A DNA stretch of 23,026 nt from Colimorpha sp045642445 (GCA_045642445.1 JAZUIX010000170.1:1-23026); one strand, 5' to 3'. Shown: positions 7,613 through 16,782, counted from the stretch's first letter. The notes: a model not told the origin generated them from the letters alone. Numbers and translations are program-made.

Positions 7613-10600
7613 CTACATTCTGCCCAAAGCGGCTTCTGCGGGAGCATAGCCTTCAGCAGCGGCTTTCTTGTACCACTCTTTGGCCTTCTTGGGGTCGGGA
7701 GCGACACCGTCGTCGCCTTTCTCAAGAATGGCGCCTACATAGTACATGGCTTGGGGATGGCCTGCTTCGGCGGCTTTGGTGAACCACTTGAGGGCTTCGG
7801 CCACACTTTCGTCAACATAGATGCCGTTGATGTAGCAGTTGGCCACCATCATGTATCCGCGGACGTAGCCGTGGTCGGCGGCCACCATATAGAGGTCGTA
7901 GGCCTTCTGACTGTTGAGCACCACGCCCTGGCCTTCCTGATAGCAGTAACCGAGGTTGCAGTAGCCTTCGAGGCTGCCTGCTGCCACGGCTTTTTCGTAA
8001 TAGAGCACCGCGTTGCGGAATTCGCCCTGTTCTTCGTACACATCGCCCAAGGTGTTGATGGCCTTGATACTCTCGTTGTCGGCCGCTTTCTCGAGCCAGC
8101 TGATGGCTGTGGTGGTGTCGATGGGGCATCCGAAGCCGTTGAGGTAGCAGAGGCCGAGGTCGTACATGGCCAGCACGCTGCCCAACTGTGCGGCGGTGTC
8201 GAGGTAGGATTTGCCGAGGGCCTCGTCCTCCACGCAGCCGTTGCCCTGCAGGGTGGCAATGCCGAGCTCGCAGTAGGCTCTTGCGTTGTCTTCAATGCGG
8301 GTGGCCCTATTCAGCAGGAAATAGGCTGTTTCGGGGTTTTGTTCGACACCCAAGCCGCGCTGCATGAGCAGGGCGAGGGTGACACACGATTCGGCATTGC
8401 CGCGTGAGGCTCCGGTGTAGAGGTATTCAAAGGCGTTGTCGTAAGCCTCTTCGCGCACGAGCTGCTGGCCGATGAAGTTGCTGGCATCGGCGCTGCCGTT
8501 GCGGTGGCCTTCGAAATAATAGTAGAGTGCCGAGTCGGAATTTTGCTGCAGCGATCCTATGCCGTCCTCATAGAAGGTGGCCAGACGGTAGGAGGCGTTG
8601 CCCACACCCATCTCGGCGGCACTTTTGAGGTAGGGGATAGCCGCGGCAGAGTCGATGGCTGTGCCACAGCCTTCGAGGTAGGAGCGACCAAGATAGTAGG
8701 TGCCCATATCGTCGCCCTGAGCGGCGGCCTGCTGGTAGAGCTCAAAGGCCTTCTCGGGGTTGTGGGGCAGGTAGCGGCCAATGCGGTAGAAGTCGCCCAG
8801 ATAGCAGATGGCCGAGGCATAGCCTTGGTCGGCTGCCTTCTGATAATATTCGATGGCTTTGACCGAGTCGGCTTCGATGCCGCCGTCGCCCAATTCGTAG
8901 TAGAGACCCATCTTGAACTGGCCTGCGGCCACGTCGTTGTCGGCCAAAGTCTTGAAATAACTTACCGCCTTGTAGTGGTCGACGCTGTCCACATTAGTGC
9001 CCGTCTCATAGCAGTAGCCGAGGGCGTAGATGGCTTCGAGGTAGCCTTGTTCGGCCGATTGGTTGATGTATTCCATGCCTTTTGCCACCGCCTTGGGGTC
9101 GACCGAGCCGTCCTTCATCGGCTTGGAGAGGTTGCCGTCGGTGTAGAGCACACCCAAGCGGTAGAGGGCTTTTGAAGTGTTGGCGCGTTGGTAGTATTGG
9201 GCGGCCTTTTTGGGGTCGATTTTCACGTCGTAGATGCCGTTTTCGTATATCATGCCCAACATTTCGGACGAAGAGGCGTCGCCGTTCTTGTCGCCCAACT
9301 GAAGGCTCTTCATGGCCTCATTGCTGTTGCCCTGCATGTCGTAGAGCACGGCCTGCCAGTAGTAGCCTTCTTTGTTGCCCTTGTCAACCGTCTGCTGGAA
9401 ACACTCCTGAGCGAGTTCCATGTTGCCGTTGTTGGCATAGAGTTTGCCAAGATTGATCATGGCATTGGCGTTGCCCCATTCGTCGGCCAAGCGGTAGTAT
9501 TTCACGGCCAAAGGTATATCTTTGTATGCTTCATCTTCGTAAAAGCTTGCCAGAGAGACGGCGCAATCCGAGTCGTGGAATTTGTCGGCACCACGATGGA
9601 GCCATTCGATGGCTTTCGAGGCGTCCTGAGGCGTTCCTTGGCCGAAGTAGGCCATCTGCGAACAGAGCAGGCATCCTTCGCCGTTGTAGCCGTCGTTCTC
9701 CTCTTTATTGGCTGCTTTGCGGGCATATTGATAAGCCATTTCGGCGTTGTCGTTGGCGTAGTATTGGCGGGCGAGGGCCACTTGGCACGAGGAGAATCCC
9801 AATCGGTCGCCCTCCAGCCATATCCGCATGGCCTTGGCGCTGTCGCGCAACGAGGCATCGTCGGGGGCCATGAACATCCATCCGGCGATGCTCTGTGTGT
9901 AACGCATATTGTGGTGGCGTCCGATGAGGTGCTCCATCATCTGCTGAGCCTTGCGCTCATCCATGTCCACACCGCTGCCGTTGGCGTACATTTGGGCAGC
10001 CAGCGTGTAGGCGTCGGGTTCGCTCCAAGCCATGCCCAGGTTGACCCATTTCCAAGCCTTCTTGAAGTCGCCTTTGGAGGCATAATACCTGCCCAAACTC
10101 TCGGCGGCGGCTATTTCGCCCAGTTTGTAGGCTTTCTCCAAATATGCCACGGCTGTCTTTTCGTCTTTGGGCAAGCCTGCGCCGTAAATGAGCAGATGCC
10201 CCAGACTTTCATATCCCCAAGCCGACCCTTTTTTGGCGGCCTCTTTGAACAATTCGACAGCCTTGGTGGTGTCGGCCTTTACGCCCGTGCCGTAGTAGTA
10301 GGCCGAACCCAATGCCGCAATGGCGTCGGGCACCCCTTTGGCGGCCCATTCCTGGCGAATGGCGAGGTAGCGGGCGGTGTCCTTGGGCAGCAGCGTGCCG
10401 TGCAGATAGTAGCGTGTGGTGTGCATCCAGGCCTCGCCGCTGTTGAGGGCGGCAGCTTTCTGGAACCATTGCAGGGCCAGCGACGAGTCGACGGGCACTC
10501 CGGCGCCCCATTCGTAGCATTCGCCTAAGCGTATCATGGAGGCAACATCGCCCTTCTGGGCTTTGTCGATGAGTTTTTGGTCGGCCTGTGCGGAAGCCAC

Positions 10601-10642
10601 AACGGGCAGCAAGGCAAGCAGGGCAATGAGCAGTCTTTTCAT
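7613..10642 (-). CDS. Large secreted Sel1-repeat protein
   Basis: This 1009-residue protein has a signal peptide (MKRLLIALLALLPVVASAQ) followed almost entirely by Sel1-like repeats, helical pairs of about 36 residues with the pattern A-x-YxLGxxYxxG...D..KA..YYxKAA..G. Two dozen or more units run to the C-terminus. Sel1 repeats are a TPR-like solenoid used for protein-protein contacts. No enzymatic domain is visible. The ATG at 10642 is chosen because the signal peptide begins there; an in-frame start 48 bp upstream would add a lysine-rich leader. No lipobox follows the signal, so it is probably periplasmic or surface-exposed by another route. It stands alone, with a promoter-like -7 element upstream and a probable terminator downstream. 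Bacteroidota often carry such proteins, but this one is unusually long. Role unknown. Confidence 0.9.
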   Translation of the reverse strand: MKRLLIALLALLPVVASAQADQKLIDKAQKGDVASMIRLGECYEWGAGVPVDSSLALQWFQKAAALNSGEAWMHTTRYYLHGTLLPKDTARYLAIRQEWAAKGVPDAIAALGSAYYYGTGVKADTTKAVELFKEAAKKGSAWGYESLGHLLIYGAGLPKDEKTAVAYLEKAYKLGEIAAAESLGRYYASKGDFKKAWKWVNLGMAWSEPDAYTLAAQMYANGSGVDMDERKAQQMMEHLIGRHHNMRYTQSIAGWMFMAPDDASLRDSAKAMRIWLEGDRLGFSSCQVALARQYYANDNAEMAYQYARKAANKEENDGYNGEGCLLCSQMAYFGQGTPQDASKAIEWLHRGADKFHDSDCAVSLASFYEDEAYKDIPLAVKYYRLADEWGNANAMINLGKLYANNGNMELAQECFQQTVDKGNKEGYYWQAVLYDMQGNSNEAMKSLQLGDKNGDASSSEMLGMIYENGIYDVKIDPKKAAQYYQRANTSKALYRLGVLYTDGNLSKPMKDGSVDPKAVAKGMEYINQSAEQGYLEAIYALGYCYETGTNVDSVDHYKAVSYFKTLADNDVAAGQFKMGLYYELGDGGIEADSVKAIEYYQKAADQGYASAICYLGDFYRIGRYLPHNPEKAFELYQQAAAQGDDMGTYYLGRSYLEGCGTAIDSAAAIPYLKSAAEMGVGNASYRLATFYEDGIGSLQQNSDSALYYYFEGHRNGSADASNFIGQQLVREEAYDNAFEYLYTGASRGNAESCVTLALLMQRGLGVEQNPETAYFLLNRATRIEDNARAYCELGIATLQGNGCVEDEALGKSYLDTAAQLGSVLAMYDLGLCYLNGFGCPIDTTTAISWLEKAADNESIKAINTLGDVYEEQGEFRNAVLYYEKAVAAGSLEGYCNLGYCYQEGQGVVLNSQKAYDLYMVAADHGYVRGYMMVANCYINGIYVDESVAEALKWFTKAAEAGHPQAMYYVGAILEKGDDGVAPDPKKAKEWYKKAAAEGYAPAEAALGRM

Positions 10643-10687
10643 GTATTGATGTTTTTTATGTTTGTTTTCTATTAATTTTTGAAACTG

Positions 10688-10695
10688 CAAAGATA
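10688..10695 (-). promoter_or_regulatory. Promoter -7 element of the Sel1-repeat gene
   Basis: TATCTTTG on the minus strand, 45 bp upstream of the chosen start, matches TAnnTTTG. No exact TTTG is found at the -33 position; TTTA-like sequence lies in that area. Confidence 0.5.
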
Positions 10696-10802
10696 CGAAA
10701 AAAAATTGAATGCTTAAATAAAGAAAATACGTGCATTATGAAAAATCCGTTTTTCACGACTCGAAAAAAGGCCACATCGGTACCGAAAAGTGTCCCCAAA
10801 AA

Positions 10803-10894
10803 GCAAAAGTTGCGGAACAAAATTGGTAAAAGTTGCGGAATGAAAATGGTGAAAGTTGCGGAGTAAAAATGGTAAAAGTTGCGGAATATTTTGA
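10803..10894 (+). repeat. Four 23-bp tandem repeats upstream of the ATPase
   Basis: Four head-to-tail 23-bp units (10803-10825, 10826-10848, 10849-10871 and 10872-10894) share the core AAAGTTGCGGA. The first three end in an AAAATG/AAATTG-type tail; the fourth diverges at its end to ATATTTTGA, which supplies the -33 element of the promoter. The spacing and lack of unique spacers exclude a CRISPR. They could be stacked operator sites. Confidence 0.9.
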
Positions 10895-10921
10895 ATGATT
10901 AGAAAAAAATGTGTAATTTTG
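10890..10921 (+). promoter_or_regulatory. Promoter of the DUF4143-type ATPase gene
   Basis: TTTG (10890-10893) and TAATTTTG (10914-10921) are 20 bp apart, matching the Bacteroidota promoter. Transcription would begin close to 10928, giving a leader of under 30 nt. The -33 element overlaps the fourth 23-bp repeat. Confidence 0.7.
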
Positions 10922-10954
10922 TCGATTGAAAATAGATTGTAAAACCCAATCAAA

Positions 10955-12223
10955 ATGTATAAGGAAAGAATAGCAGACATATTGTTGGATAGAAAGTTGC
11001 AAGGGAAAGGAGCCGTTTTGATAGAAGGCCCAAAATGGTGCGGAAAAACCACCACGGCCAAACAAAAGGCAAAAAGTGTACTGGATTTGGGCAATAGTGT
11101 CACATTTTCAGAGGCACAAGAAATGTTTCAATTGATGCCGCAAAAACTTCTTTCAGGGAAAACACCCCGTCTGCTTGACGAATGGCAGTTGATGCCTCGT
11201 CTTTGGGACATGGTGCGCAGCGAGGTCGACCAACGCCAGATTGTAGGACAATTTGTGCTGACTGGCAGCAGTGTGCCTCCTGATTTTTCCGAAATCCACC
11301 ATAGTGGTACGGGACGTTTCGCAAGGCTACGGATGCGAACCATGAGTTTGTGGGAGTCGGGCGAATCTACCGGCCAAGTCAGTCTTGGCGATATTTTTGA
11401 AAACAAGCTGTTCGACCCTGTAGAATGCGATACCGACATCGACCGTATGGCATACCTGGTTTGCCGTGGAGGATGGCCCCAGGCCACACTGCTCAAGGGT
11501 GATGTGGCTCTGGCTCAAGCTGTGGATTATTTTGATGCCATCTACCAAGTCGACATCCATAGGGTCGACAAAGTGCGTCGCAGTAGCGAGCGAACACGTG
11601 CAATCCTCCGTTCCTATGCCCGAAACCAAGGATCGCCCATAAGTTTGAACAAAATGAGTGAGGATATTAAAATATCCGAAAACCAATCAATAACGTACGA
11701 AACAATATCCAGCTATGTGGATGTGCTGGCAAATCTTTTTGTTGTGGAAGACATGCTGGCTTGGAATCCGAATTTGAGAAGCAAGACGGCCATTCAAAGT
11801 ATGCCTACCCGCTACTTTGCGGACCCTAGTATCGCCACGGCGGCGTTAGGTTTGGGTCCCAAAGATTTAATCAACGACTTTTCCACTTTCGGCCTCCTGT
11901 TTGAAACAATGGCGGTAAGGGATTTGCGCGTTTATGCCGATGCTTTAGACGGACAACTCTATCATTTTCGTGATGCCAAGGGGTTGGAGTGCGATGCCGT
12001 GCTGCATCGTCGCAATGGCACGTACGGATTGATTGAAATCAAATTGGGAGGTGCTGACAATATTGAAAAAGGTGCGAAAAACCTGCTCGCTTTGTCCAAG
12101 ATAATCGATACCGACAGAATGAAGGCCCCTGCATTCATGATGGTGCTGACGGCTGTGGGCAATTTTGCCTATCGTCGCCCCGACGGGGTCTTTGTTGTTC
12201 CAATTACTTGCCTCAGGTATTGA
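10955..12223 (+). CDS. AAA ATPase with DUF4143-type C-terminus
   Basis: This 422-residue protein belongs to the widespread AAA_14/DUF4143 group of P-loop ATPases, whose function is unknown. The Walker A motif is G25-PKWCG-K31-T32, Walker B is RLLDEWQ (D75, E76), and a sensor-like FVLTGSS follows at about 100-106. In the C-terminal domain, ECDAV (D347) followed by LIEIK (E361, K363) has the spacing of a PD-(D/E)xK nuclease-like core; whether it cuts DNA is unknown. It is transcribed alone on the plus strand between genes of opposite orientation. Its codon use looks more A/T-rich than the flanking genes by eye, which hints at acquisition. Such ATPases often occur in many copies per genome in Bacteroidota. 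A second, different ATPase with the same kind of C-terminal motif lies at 18377-19696. Confidence 0.9.
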   Translation: MYKERIADILLDRKLQGKGAVLIEGPKWCGKTTTAKQKAKSVLDLGNSVTFSEAQEMFQLMPQKLLSGKTPRLLDEWQLMPRLWDMVRSEVDQRQIVGQFVLTGSSVPPDFSEIHHSGTGRFARLRMRTMSLWESGESTGQVSLGDIFENKLFDPVECDTDIDRMAYLVCRGGWPQATLLKGDVALAQAVDYFDAIYQVDIHRVDKVRRSSERTRAILRSYARNQGSPISLNKMSEDIKISENQSITYETISSYVDVLANLFVVEDMLAWNPNLRSKTAIQSMPTRYFADPSIATAALGLGPKDLINDFSTFGLLFETMAVRDLRVYADALDGQLYHFRDAKGLECDAVLHRRNGTYGLIEIKLGGADNIEKGAKNLLALSKIIDTDRMKAPAFMMVLTAVGNFAYRRPDGVFVVPITCLRY

Positions 12224-12287
12224 TTTTTTCGAGGTTATAATTTTTCTTTTTATCTTTATGTGCCACCTATAATTTCAAAAAAAAATG

Positions 12288-12295
12288 TATCTTTG
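12288..12295 (+). promoter_or_regulatory. Promoter -7 element of the uridine kinase-like gene
   Basis: TATCTTTG matches TAnnTTTG, 71 bp upstream of the start codon. No TTTG is found at the expected distance, so only the -7 element is supported. Confidence 0.45.
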
Positions 12296-12366
12296 CATTG
12301 TAAAATGCCGCCTCAGGTATGTGTGCTTCAGTCGGTATAGTGTTTAATATCAATTTGTTTTAGCTT

Positions 12367-14055
12367 ATGAATACTATTGAAATAGTTATCGAAAATACTC
12401 ACGAACGGCGTTTGGTGCGCCAAGGCATCACCCTGGCCGAGCTGGCGCAGGAATATTATACCGAGTTGGGGCGTATGCCGATGGAGAAGCCTGTGCTGGG
12501 CGCGCTGGTGAACAATGTGGTGGAGAATTTGCAGTATCGCCTCTTCAATGCCCGTACGGTCCGCTTTTTTAACGTTGAGCACACCCAGGGTTGGCGCATG
12601 TACCAGTCGTCGCTGATATTCATGCTGTTCAAGGCGGTGCGTGACAATTACCCCAAGGCCCGCCTGTCGGTGAAGCATTCGCTGCAGGGCGGTTTCTATT
12701 GCACGATTGATTTGGGCGAAGAGATCGAAACCGACCGTTTTGCGGTGGCCACGGCGGTGCGCGAGCGCATGATTGAGCTGCAGCATGCCGACCTGCCTTT
12801 CGAAACTCGCACGATGCTCCTGAGCGATGCGTTGGCTCTGGTGGAAGAGGCCGACATCCCCGAGACCTATAAGTTGCTCAAGTCGCTCAACCAGCTGTAT
12901 ATCGATATGCACTTTTTGGACGGTACGGTGCACAAGTTGGCGGCGAAATTGATTCCTTCCACGGGTTGTCTCCGCGCCTGGGATTTCCGCACCTATGGCG
13001 ATGAGGGCTATCTGCTGCAGATGCCCGACCCGATGCACCTCGACCGTCTGCCCGTGCTGCCCGATACTCCCAAGTTGTTCAGCATTTTCAAGGAACACCA
13101 TCATTGGGTGGACCTCCTGCATGTGCCCACTATCGCCGACCTGAACGCGCTTGTGCGCGACAAGGGTGCCAACCACCTCATCCATGTGTCTGAGGCGTTG
13201 CACGAGAAGAAGTATGTGGAGATTGCCGATATGATTTACCAGCGTCGCGACCAGGTGCGCATGGTGTTGCTGGCGGGTCCTTCATCTTCGGGCAAGACCA
13301 CCTCGTGCCGTCGGTTGAGTGTGCAGCTCAGTGTGCTGGGATTCGATGTGCAGCAGATTTCGCTCGACGACTATTTCGTGTGCCGTGCCCGCACCCCGAA
13401 GCTGCCCAACGGCGAATACGATTTTGAGAGCATCGACGCTCTCGACATTCCCTTGCTCAACGAGCATTTGCAGCGTCTCTTCAACGGCGAGAAGGTGGAG
13501 ATCCCCACTTTCGATTTCATAAAGGGCGACCCCTATTACGACGGCAAGTCGGTGCAGTTGGGTCCCAACAGTATACTGGTGATCGAGGGTATCCACGCCC
13601 TCAATCCCAAGTTGACAGCACAAATCGACAATTCGCTTAAATTCAAGGTGTATGTGTCGGCTCTGACGCAGATCGCCATCGACGATATCAACAGCATCCG
13701 CAGTAGTGAGAACCGTATGCTCCGCCGCATTGTGCGCGACAACAATTTCCGTGGCTGGGACGCCTTCAATACGCTGCACCGTTGGGCCGAAGTACGCACC
13801 GGCGAGGAAAAGAATATCTTCCCCTTCCAGGAACAGGCCGACGTGATGTTCAACTCGGCGTTGCTGTATGAGTTGGGCGTGCTGAAACTGTATGCCGAGC
13901 CGCAGCTGAAGAAGATTCCCGAAAATTGCGAGGAGTATGCCGAAGCCCGCCGTCTGCTCAACTTCATTGAGCTTATCGACCCCATCGCGCCCAAGAACAT
14001 TCCGCCCACGAGCATTATGCGTGAGTTTTTGGGTGGCAGCAGTTTTGAGTATTGA
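12367..14055 (+). CDS. TGS-domain uridine kinase-like nucleoside kinase
   Basis: This 562-residue protein has three parts. Residues 1 to about 70 look like a TGS-type ubiquitin-fold domain. Residues of about 70-230 resemble the second, SAD-like domain of threonyl-tRNA synthetase. The C-terminal half is a uridine kinase/phosphoribulokinase-type P-loop domain, with G304-PSSSG-K310-T311, then ISLDDYFV, FDFIKGDPYYDG, ILVIEGIHAL and RMLRRIVRDNNFRG. The kinase part would phosphorylate a nucleoside, probably uridine or cytidine in pyrimidine salvage. The TGS plus kinase arrangement is one I know from Bacteroidota and Thermotoga-type proteins annotated as nucleoside kinase; the true substrate is not established by the sequence. 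It ends at a terminator shared with the converging GH20-like gene. Confidence 0.88.
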   Translation: MNTIEIVIENTHERRLVRQGITLAELAQEYYTELGRMPMEKPVLGALVNNVVENLQYRLFNARTVRFFNVEHTQGWRMYQSSLIFMLFKAVRDNYPKARLSVKHSLQGGFYCTIDLGEEIETDRFAVATAVRERMIELQHADLPFETRTMLLSDALALVEEADIPETYKLLKSLNQLYIDMHFLDGTVHKLAAKLIPSTGCLRAWDFRTYGDEGYLLQMPDPMHLDRLPVLPDTPKLFSIFKEHHHWVDLLHVPTIADLNALVRDKGANHLIHVSEALHEKKYVEIADMIYQRRDQVRMVLLAGPSSSGKTTSCRRLSVQLSVLGFDVQQISLDDYFVCRARTPKLPNGEYDFESIDALDIPLLNEHLQRLFNGEKVEIPTFDFIKGDPYYDGKSVQLGPNSILVIEGIHALNPKLTAQIDNSLKFKVYVSALTQIAIDDINSIRSSENRMLRRIVRDNNFRGWDAFNTLHRWAEVRTGEEKNIFPFQEQADVMFNSALLYELGVLKLYAEPQLKKIPENCEEYAEARRLLNFIELIDPIAPKNIPPTSIMREFLGGSSFEY

Positions 14056-14079
14056 TTTTATTAGAACTGGCAAAAATAT

Positions 14080-14110
14080 AGAGCGGGCAAAAGATTTTAC
14101 CCGCTCTTTA
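14080..14110. terminator. Bidirectional terminator between convergent genes
   Basis: An 8-bp perfect stem (14080-14087 with 14100-14107, AGAGCGGG/CCCGCTCT) has a 12-nt loop and T-rich flanks in both directions. It sits between the stop of the uridine kinase-like gene (14055) and the stop of the GH20-like gene (14114). Confidence 0.8.
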
Positions 14111-14113
14111 TGT

Positions 14114-16756
14114 CTATTCTACCACGATTTCATCGCAGAAGAGGTAGCTGGCGTTGCCTTTTGAGGGGTGCCAGTCGGGGAGTATGCCGGGATTTTTGAC
14201 CACAACGCGGAGATATTGGGTGTTGGCATTGAGGTTGTTGATGGGGTCGGTGAAGATGATGTTGCCGGTGATTCGATAGTCGGGATTGAATTTTTCGGTA
14301 CGCAGCAATGTCCAGTTTTGCCCGTCTTTGGAGGTGTAGAGTTCGATGGTTTCGGGTGCCAAAATCCAGTTGATGGAGTTTTGCAGAAAGCGCATGGTGA
14401 TGCTGTTCACGCTTTTTACCGAGCCGAAATTCATCTCCACGTCGATGTCCTGCCCCCAGTAACCCTGCCAATGGCCGTCGGCGTAGTTGTTGTCCGAACC
14501 GAGGATACCGTCGGCCAAGGCTCCGTCGCCGCCGGCGCTATAAGTGACATTGTAGTCGCTGTAGTTGGTGTTGAGGCGTGTGATGTTGCCCAAGGCTTTG
14601 TGACAAAGGAGGTATTGCTCGGAGTAGAAGGGTTCGCCCCAAGGATCGAAGGTGACGGCTTTGACCAGGCAGCTGCGGTCGATGGTGAACGGGCCGCTGT
14701 ATTTGGTGGCACCCTTTGAAGGTTTGCGGCCATCCAGGGTGTAGAAGATGTCTTTGTCGTCGAAGAGTGTGCTGAGGCTGATTTCCTGTATGTCGGCTTT
14801 GTCGGTGGGTCGGACGGCCTTGAGCGAGCGGCCTTCGGCAAAGACATGCTGCTCGGCTTCGAGCACCTCGCGACCGAGGTCGTCGTAGCGTTGGCAGATG
14901 ATGTCGCGGCTGTAGTCGGTGCTTTCCTCGTCCCAAAGGCGGAGGTATTCGCGTTTCAAGTTGTGGAGGTGTTGGAAATACTGTTGTGCGACGATTTTGG
15001 CGGCGGGGTCGTGCTGATAGTACATCACGCGGAGGCGGCTCTTTTCAGCCACGCAGAGTATGCGGTGGCAGGCATAATAGAAGTGCGGCACCACGGCGCT
15101 GTCGATTTTTTCCATCACCTGTTTGACTATGTGTTCCACTTTGTCGCAGCGTTGCAGCATTTCGCGGCTCACGTTGTAGGGGTAGAACTCCAGTAGCGGC
15201 TGCATGAGGGCGGCGGTATTGAACCAGTCACCCACCCATTTGTTTTCGTTGAGGAGGCCTACGGCATATATCATATCGGTGATTTTGATGTCCTCTTTCG
15301 GTTGGAGAGTATCGCCGTCGGAGGGGCGGTTCACGGTATAGTAGTGGTCGTAGTTGGCATTGAAGATGCGTTCGCGTTCGGCCAGCTCCTGTAGGGCTTC
15401 TTTGGGGTCGGTGGCGGTGATGGGGTGCCAAGCCATTTCGGAGGCCCAAGCCATGGCGTGCCAGCAGTCGCCGAAGAGGCTCTCGCCACTATCGTCCCAG
15501 GCGGTGTTCATGAGGCCTTTGGCACCGGCGAGATAGCCGTCACGAGCCAAAAAGGCGATGTTCTGCATATAGTTCTTCACCTGTGGCGTGCTGCTCCAAT
15601 GACTCACCCCCGGTGCCACCCAAAACTCATTGCCTTGCCGTTGGTGAATCTCTTTGAAGGGGGCAATCATGTCGGCATAGCTTTCTTTTGCCACATAGCT
15701 CCAGATGATGTACTGCATCTTTTGCGGCAGATGGTAGAGCATGTCTGGGTTCTTGGCCACGATGTCGCCCCACATCAGCACATCAAGCATCGCGTTGGAG
15801 TCGTGCTGGTGTTGGTATTCCTCCTGAATGATGTCGTACACGCGGTTGATATGGCGGCAGTAGGCTTCGTCGGCACCCACTTCGTCGACATATTTGCGAG
15901 CGCGACCGATGCCGAGGCCTTCGGTTTCATCGCAGTTGATGTTGAGGAATTTGGTGTGTGGGTAAGCGCTGAGGCAGTTGCTGATTTGATTGCGGAGGAA
16001 GTCGTAGCTCTTTTCGTTGGAGGGGTCGAGGTTGGCGTTACCGTCCATCATCTCTTGATAAAAAGGAATGCGCAGGGTCTTTTCAAAATGGGCGAAGCAC
16101 TGGAGGTTCGCCATCATGTAGCAGCTGTCCCATTTGTTCATCCATTGGATGATGTAGGGCTTCAAGCCGCTTGTGGCCGAGATGTCGGGGTATTGGGGAT
16201 TGTAGAGGGTGTGTTCGGTGTAGTAGCTGCCAAAATTCATCTTGAAATCGTAGCAGAAATAGCGGGTGTCGGTTTTGAAATCGTCGTTGGGTATGGGGCC
16301 TCGGCTGATGTCGTCGAGCCATCCGCGATACTCGTAGGCGGGCCAATCGGTGATGGTCATGCAGGGTATTTTCCCATCGCCATAGAAATCCCTCAGTTGG
16401 GAGAGCGTCCGGTAGGCGTAGTTGTACCCCTCTTTGCCGGTATAATAGAGGTATATCAGCCAGGGTTTGAGCACCAGACGATACGACTGCCCTTGGTGGA
16501 GGGTGCCTTCGATGCTGTCCACGCGGTGCTCCAGTATCACCACCCTCTCTTTTTTCTCCATTTTGGCAATCTGTCGGGCGGAAGGTTCGCGGTTGGTGCA
16601 GTCGAGGAGCATGCATTTTTGTTCGCCAAAATGGCAAAAGCCGCTGTCGAGTTCTACTTTCTGCGGGGTAGGAATCACACCGATGTTGACAATCTTTACT
16701 TGTGCCGAGAGGCTGAAAGTCAGCAATACCAAAGCAATGAGGAGTATACGTTTCAT
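14114..16756 (-). CDS. Secreted GH20-like beta-N-acetylhexosaminidase with F5/8 type C domain
   Basis: This 880-residue exported protein begins with a signal peptide (MKRILLIALVLLTFSLSAQ). It has a GH20b-type N-terminal domain starting at GVIPTPQKVE (27-36) and the GH20 barrel entry Y143-RGWLDDISRGPIP. The catalytic Asp-Glu pair is probably D276-E277, in LNINCDETEG. A chitobiase C-terminal-like segment (FYTLDGRKPS...YSGPFTI) follows, then a discoidin/F5/8 type C-like domain over roughly the last 130 residues (IELYTSKDGQNWTLLRTEKF, with DEIVVE at the end). GH20 enzymes remove terminal GlcNAc or GalNAc from glycans by substrate-assisted catalysis, which fits host or microbial glycan use outside the cytoplasm. 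The usual HxGGDE motif is NINCDE here, so specificity may differ. It stands alone, divergent from the phosphatase gene. Confidence 0.85.
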   Translation of the reverse strand: MKRILLIALVLLTFSLSAQVKIVNIGVIPTPQKVELDSGFCHFGEQKCMLLDCTNREPSARQIAKMEKKERVVILEHRVDSIEGTLHQGQSYRLVLKPWLIYLYYTGKEGYNYAYRTLSQLRDFYGDGKIPCMTITDWPAYEYRGWLDDISRGPIPNDDFKTDTRYFCYDFKMNFGSYYTEHTLYNPQYPDISATSGLKPYIIQWMNKWDSCYMMANLQCFAHFEKTLRIPFYQEMMDGNANLDPSNEKSYDFLRNQISNCLSAYPHTKFLNINCDETEGLGIGRARKYVDEVGADEAYCRHINRVYDIIQEEYQHQHDSNAMLDVLMWGDIVAKNPDMLYHLPQKMQYIIWSYVAKESYADMIAPFKEIHQRQGNEFWVAPGVSHWSSTPQVKNYMQNIAFLARDGYLAGAKGLMNTAWDDSGESLFGDCWHAMAWASEMAWHPITATDPKEALQELAERERIFNANYDHYYTVNRPSDGDTLQPKEDIKITDMIYAVGLLNENKWVGDWFNTAALMQPLLEFYPYNVSREMLQRCDKVEHIVKQVMEKIDSAVVPHFYYACHRILCVAEKSRLRVMYYQHDPAAKIVAQQYFQHLHNLKREYLRLWDEESTDYSRDIICQRYDDLGREVLEAEQHVFAEGRSLKAVRPTDKADIQEISLSTLFDDKDIFYTLDGRKPSKGATKYSGPFTIDRSCLVKAVTFDPWGEPFYSEQYLLCHKALGNITRLNTNYSDYNVTYSAGGDGALADGILGSDNNYADGHWQGYWGQDIDVEMNFGSVKSVNSITMRFLQNSINWILAPETIELYTSKDGQNWTLLRTEKFNPDYRITGNIIFTDPINNLNANTQYLRVVVKNPGILPDWHPSKGNASYLFCDEIVVE

Positions 16757-16782
16757 AAAATAGTTTTTTTCGTTTCAAAATG

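Noticed and set aside
9188..10528. 446-codon plus-strand ORF opposite the Sel1-repeat gene
   Set aside because: Antisense shadow of a repeat-rich gene with biased third positions; no start site, motif or promoter supports it. The same holds for 334-1353 and 4550-5749.
10803..10894. CRISPR array
   Set aside because: The 23-bp units are directly adjacent with no unique spacers, and no cas gene is in the window.
10714..11103. Minus-strand ORF over the 23-bp repeats, with hydrophobic translation
   Set aside because: It crosses the promoter, the tandem repeats and the start of a well-supported ATPase gene, and its repetitiveness comes from the DNA repeats.
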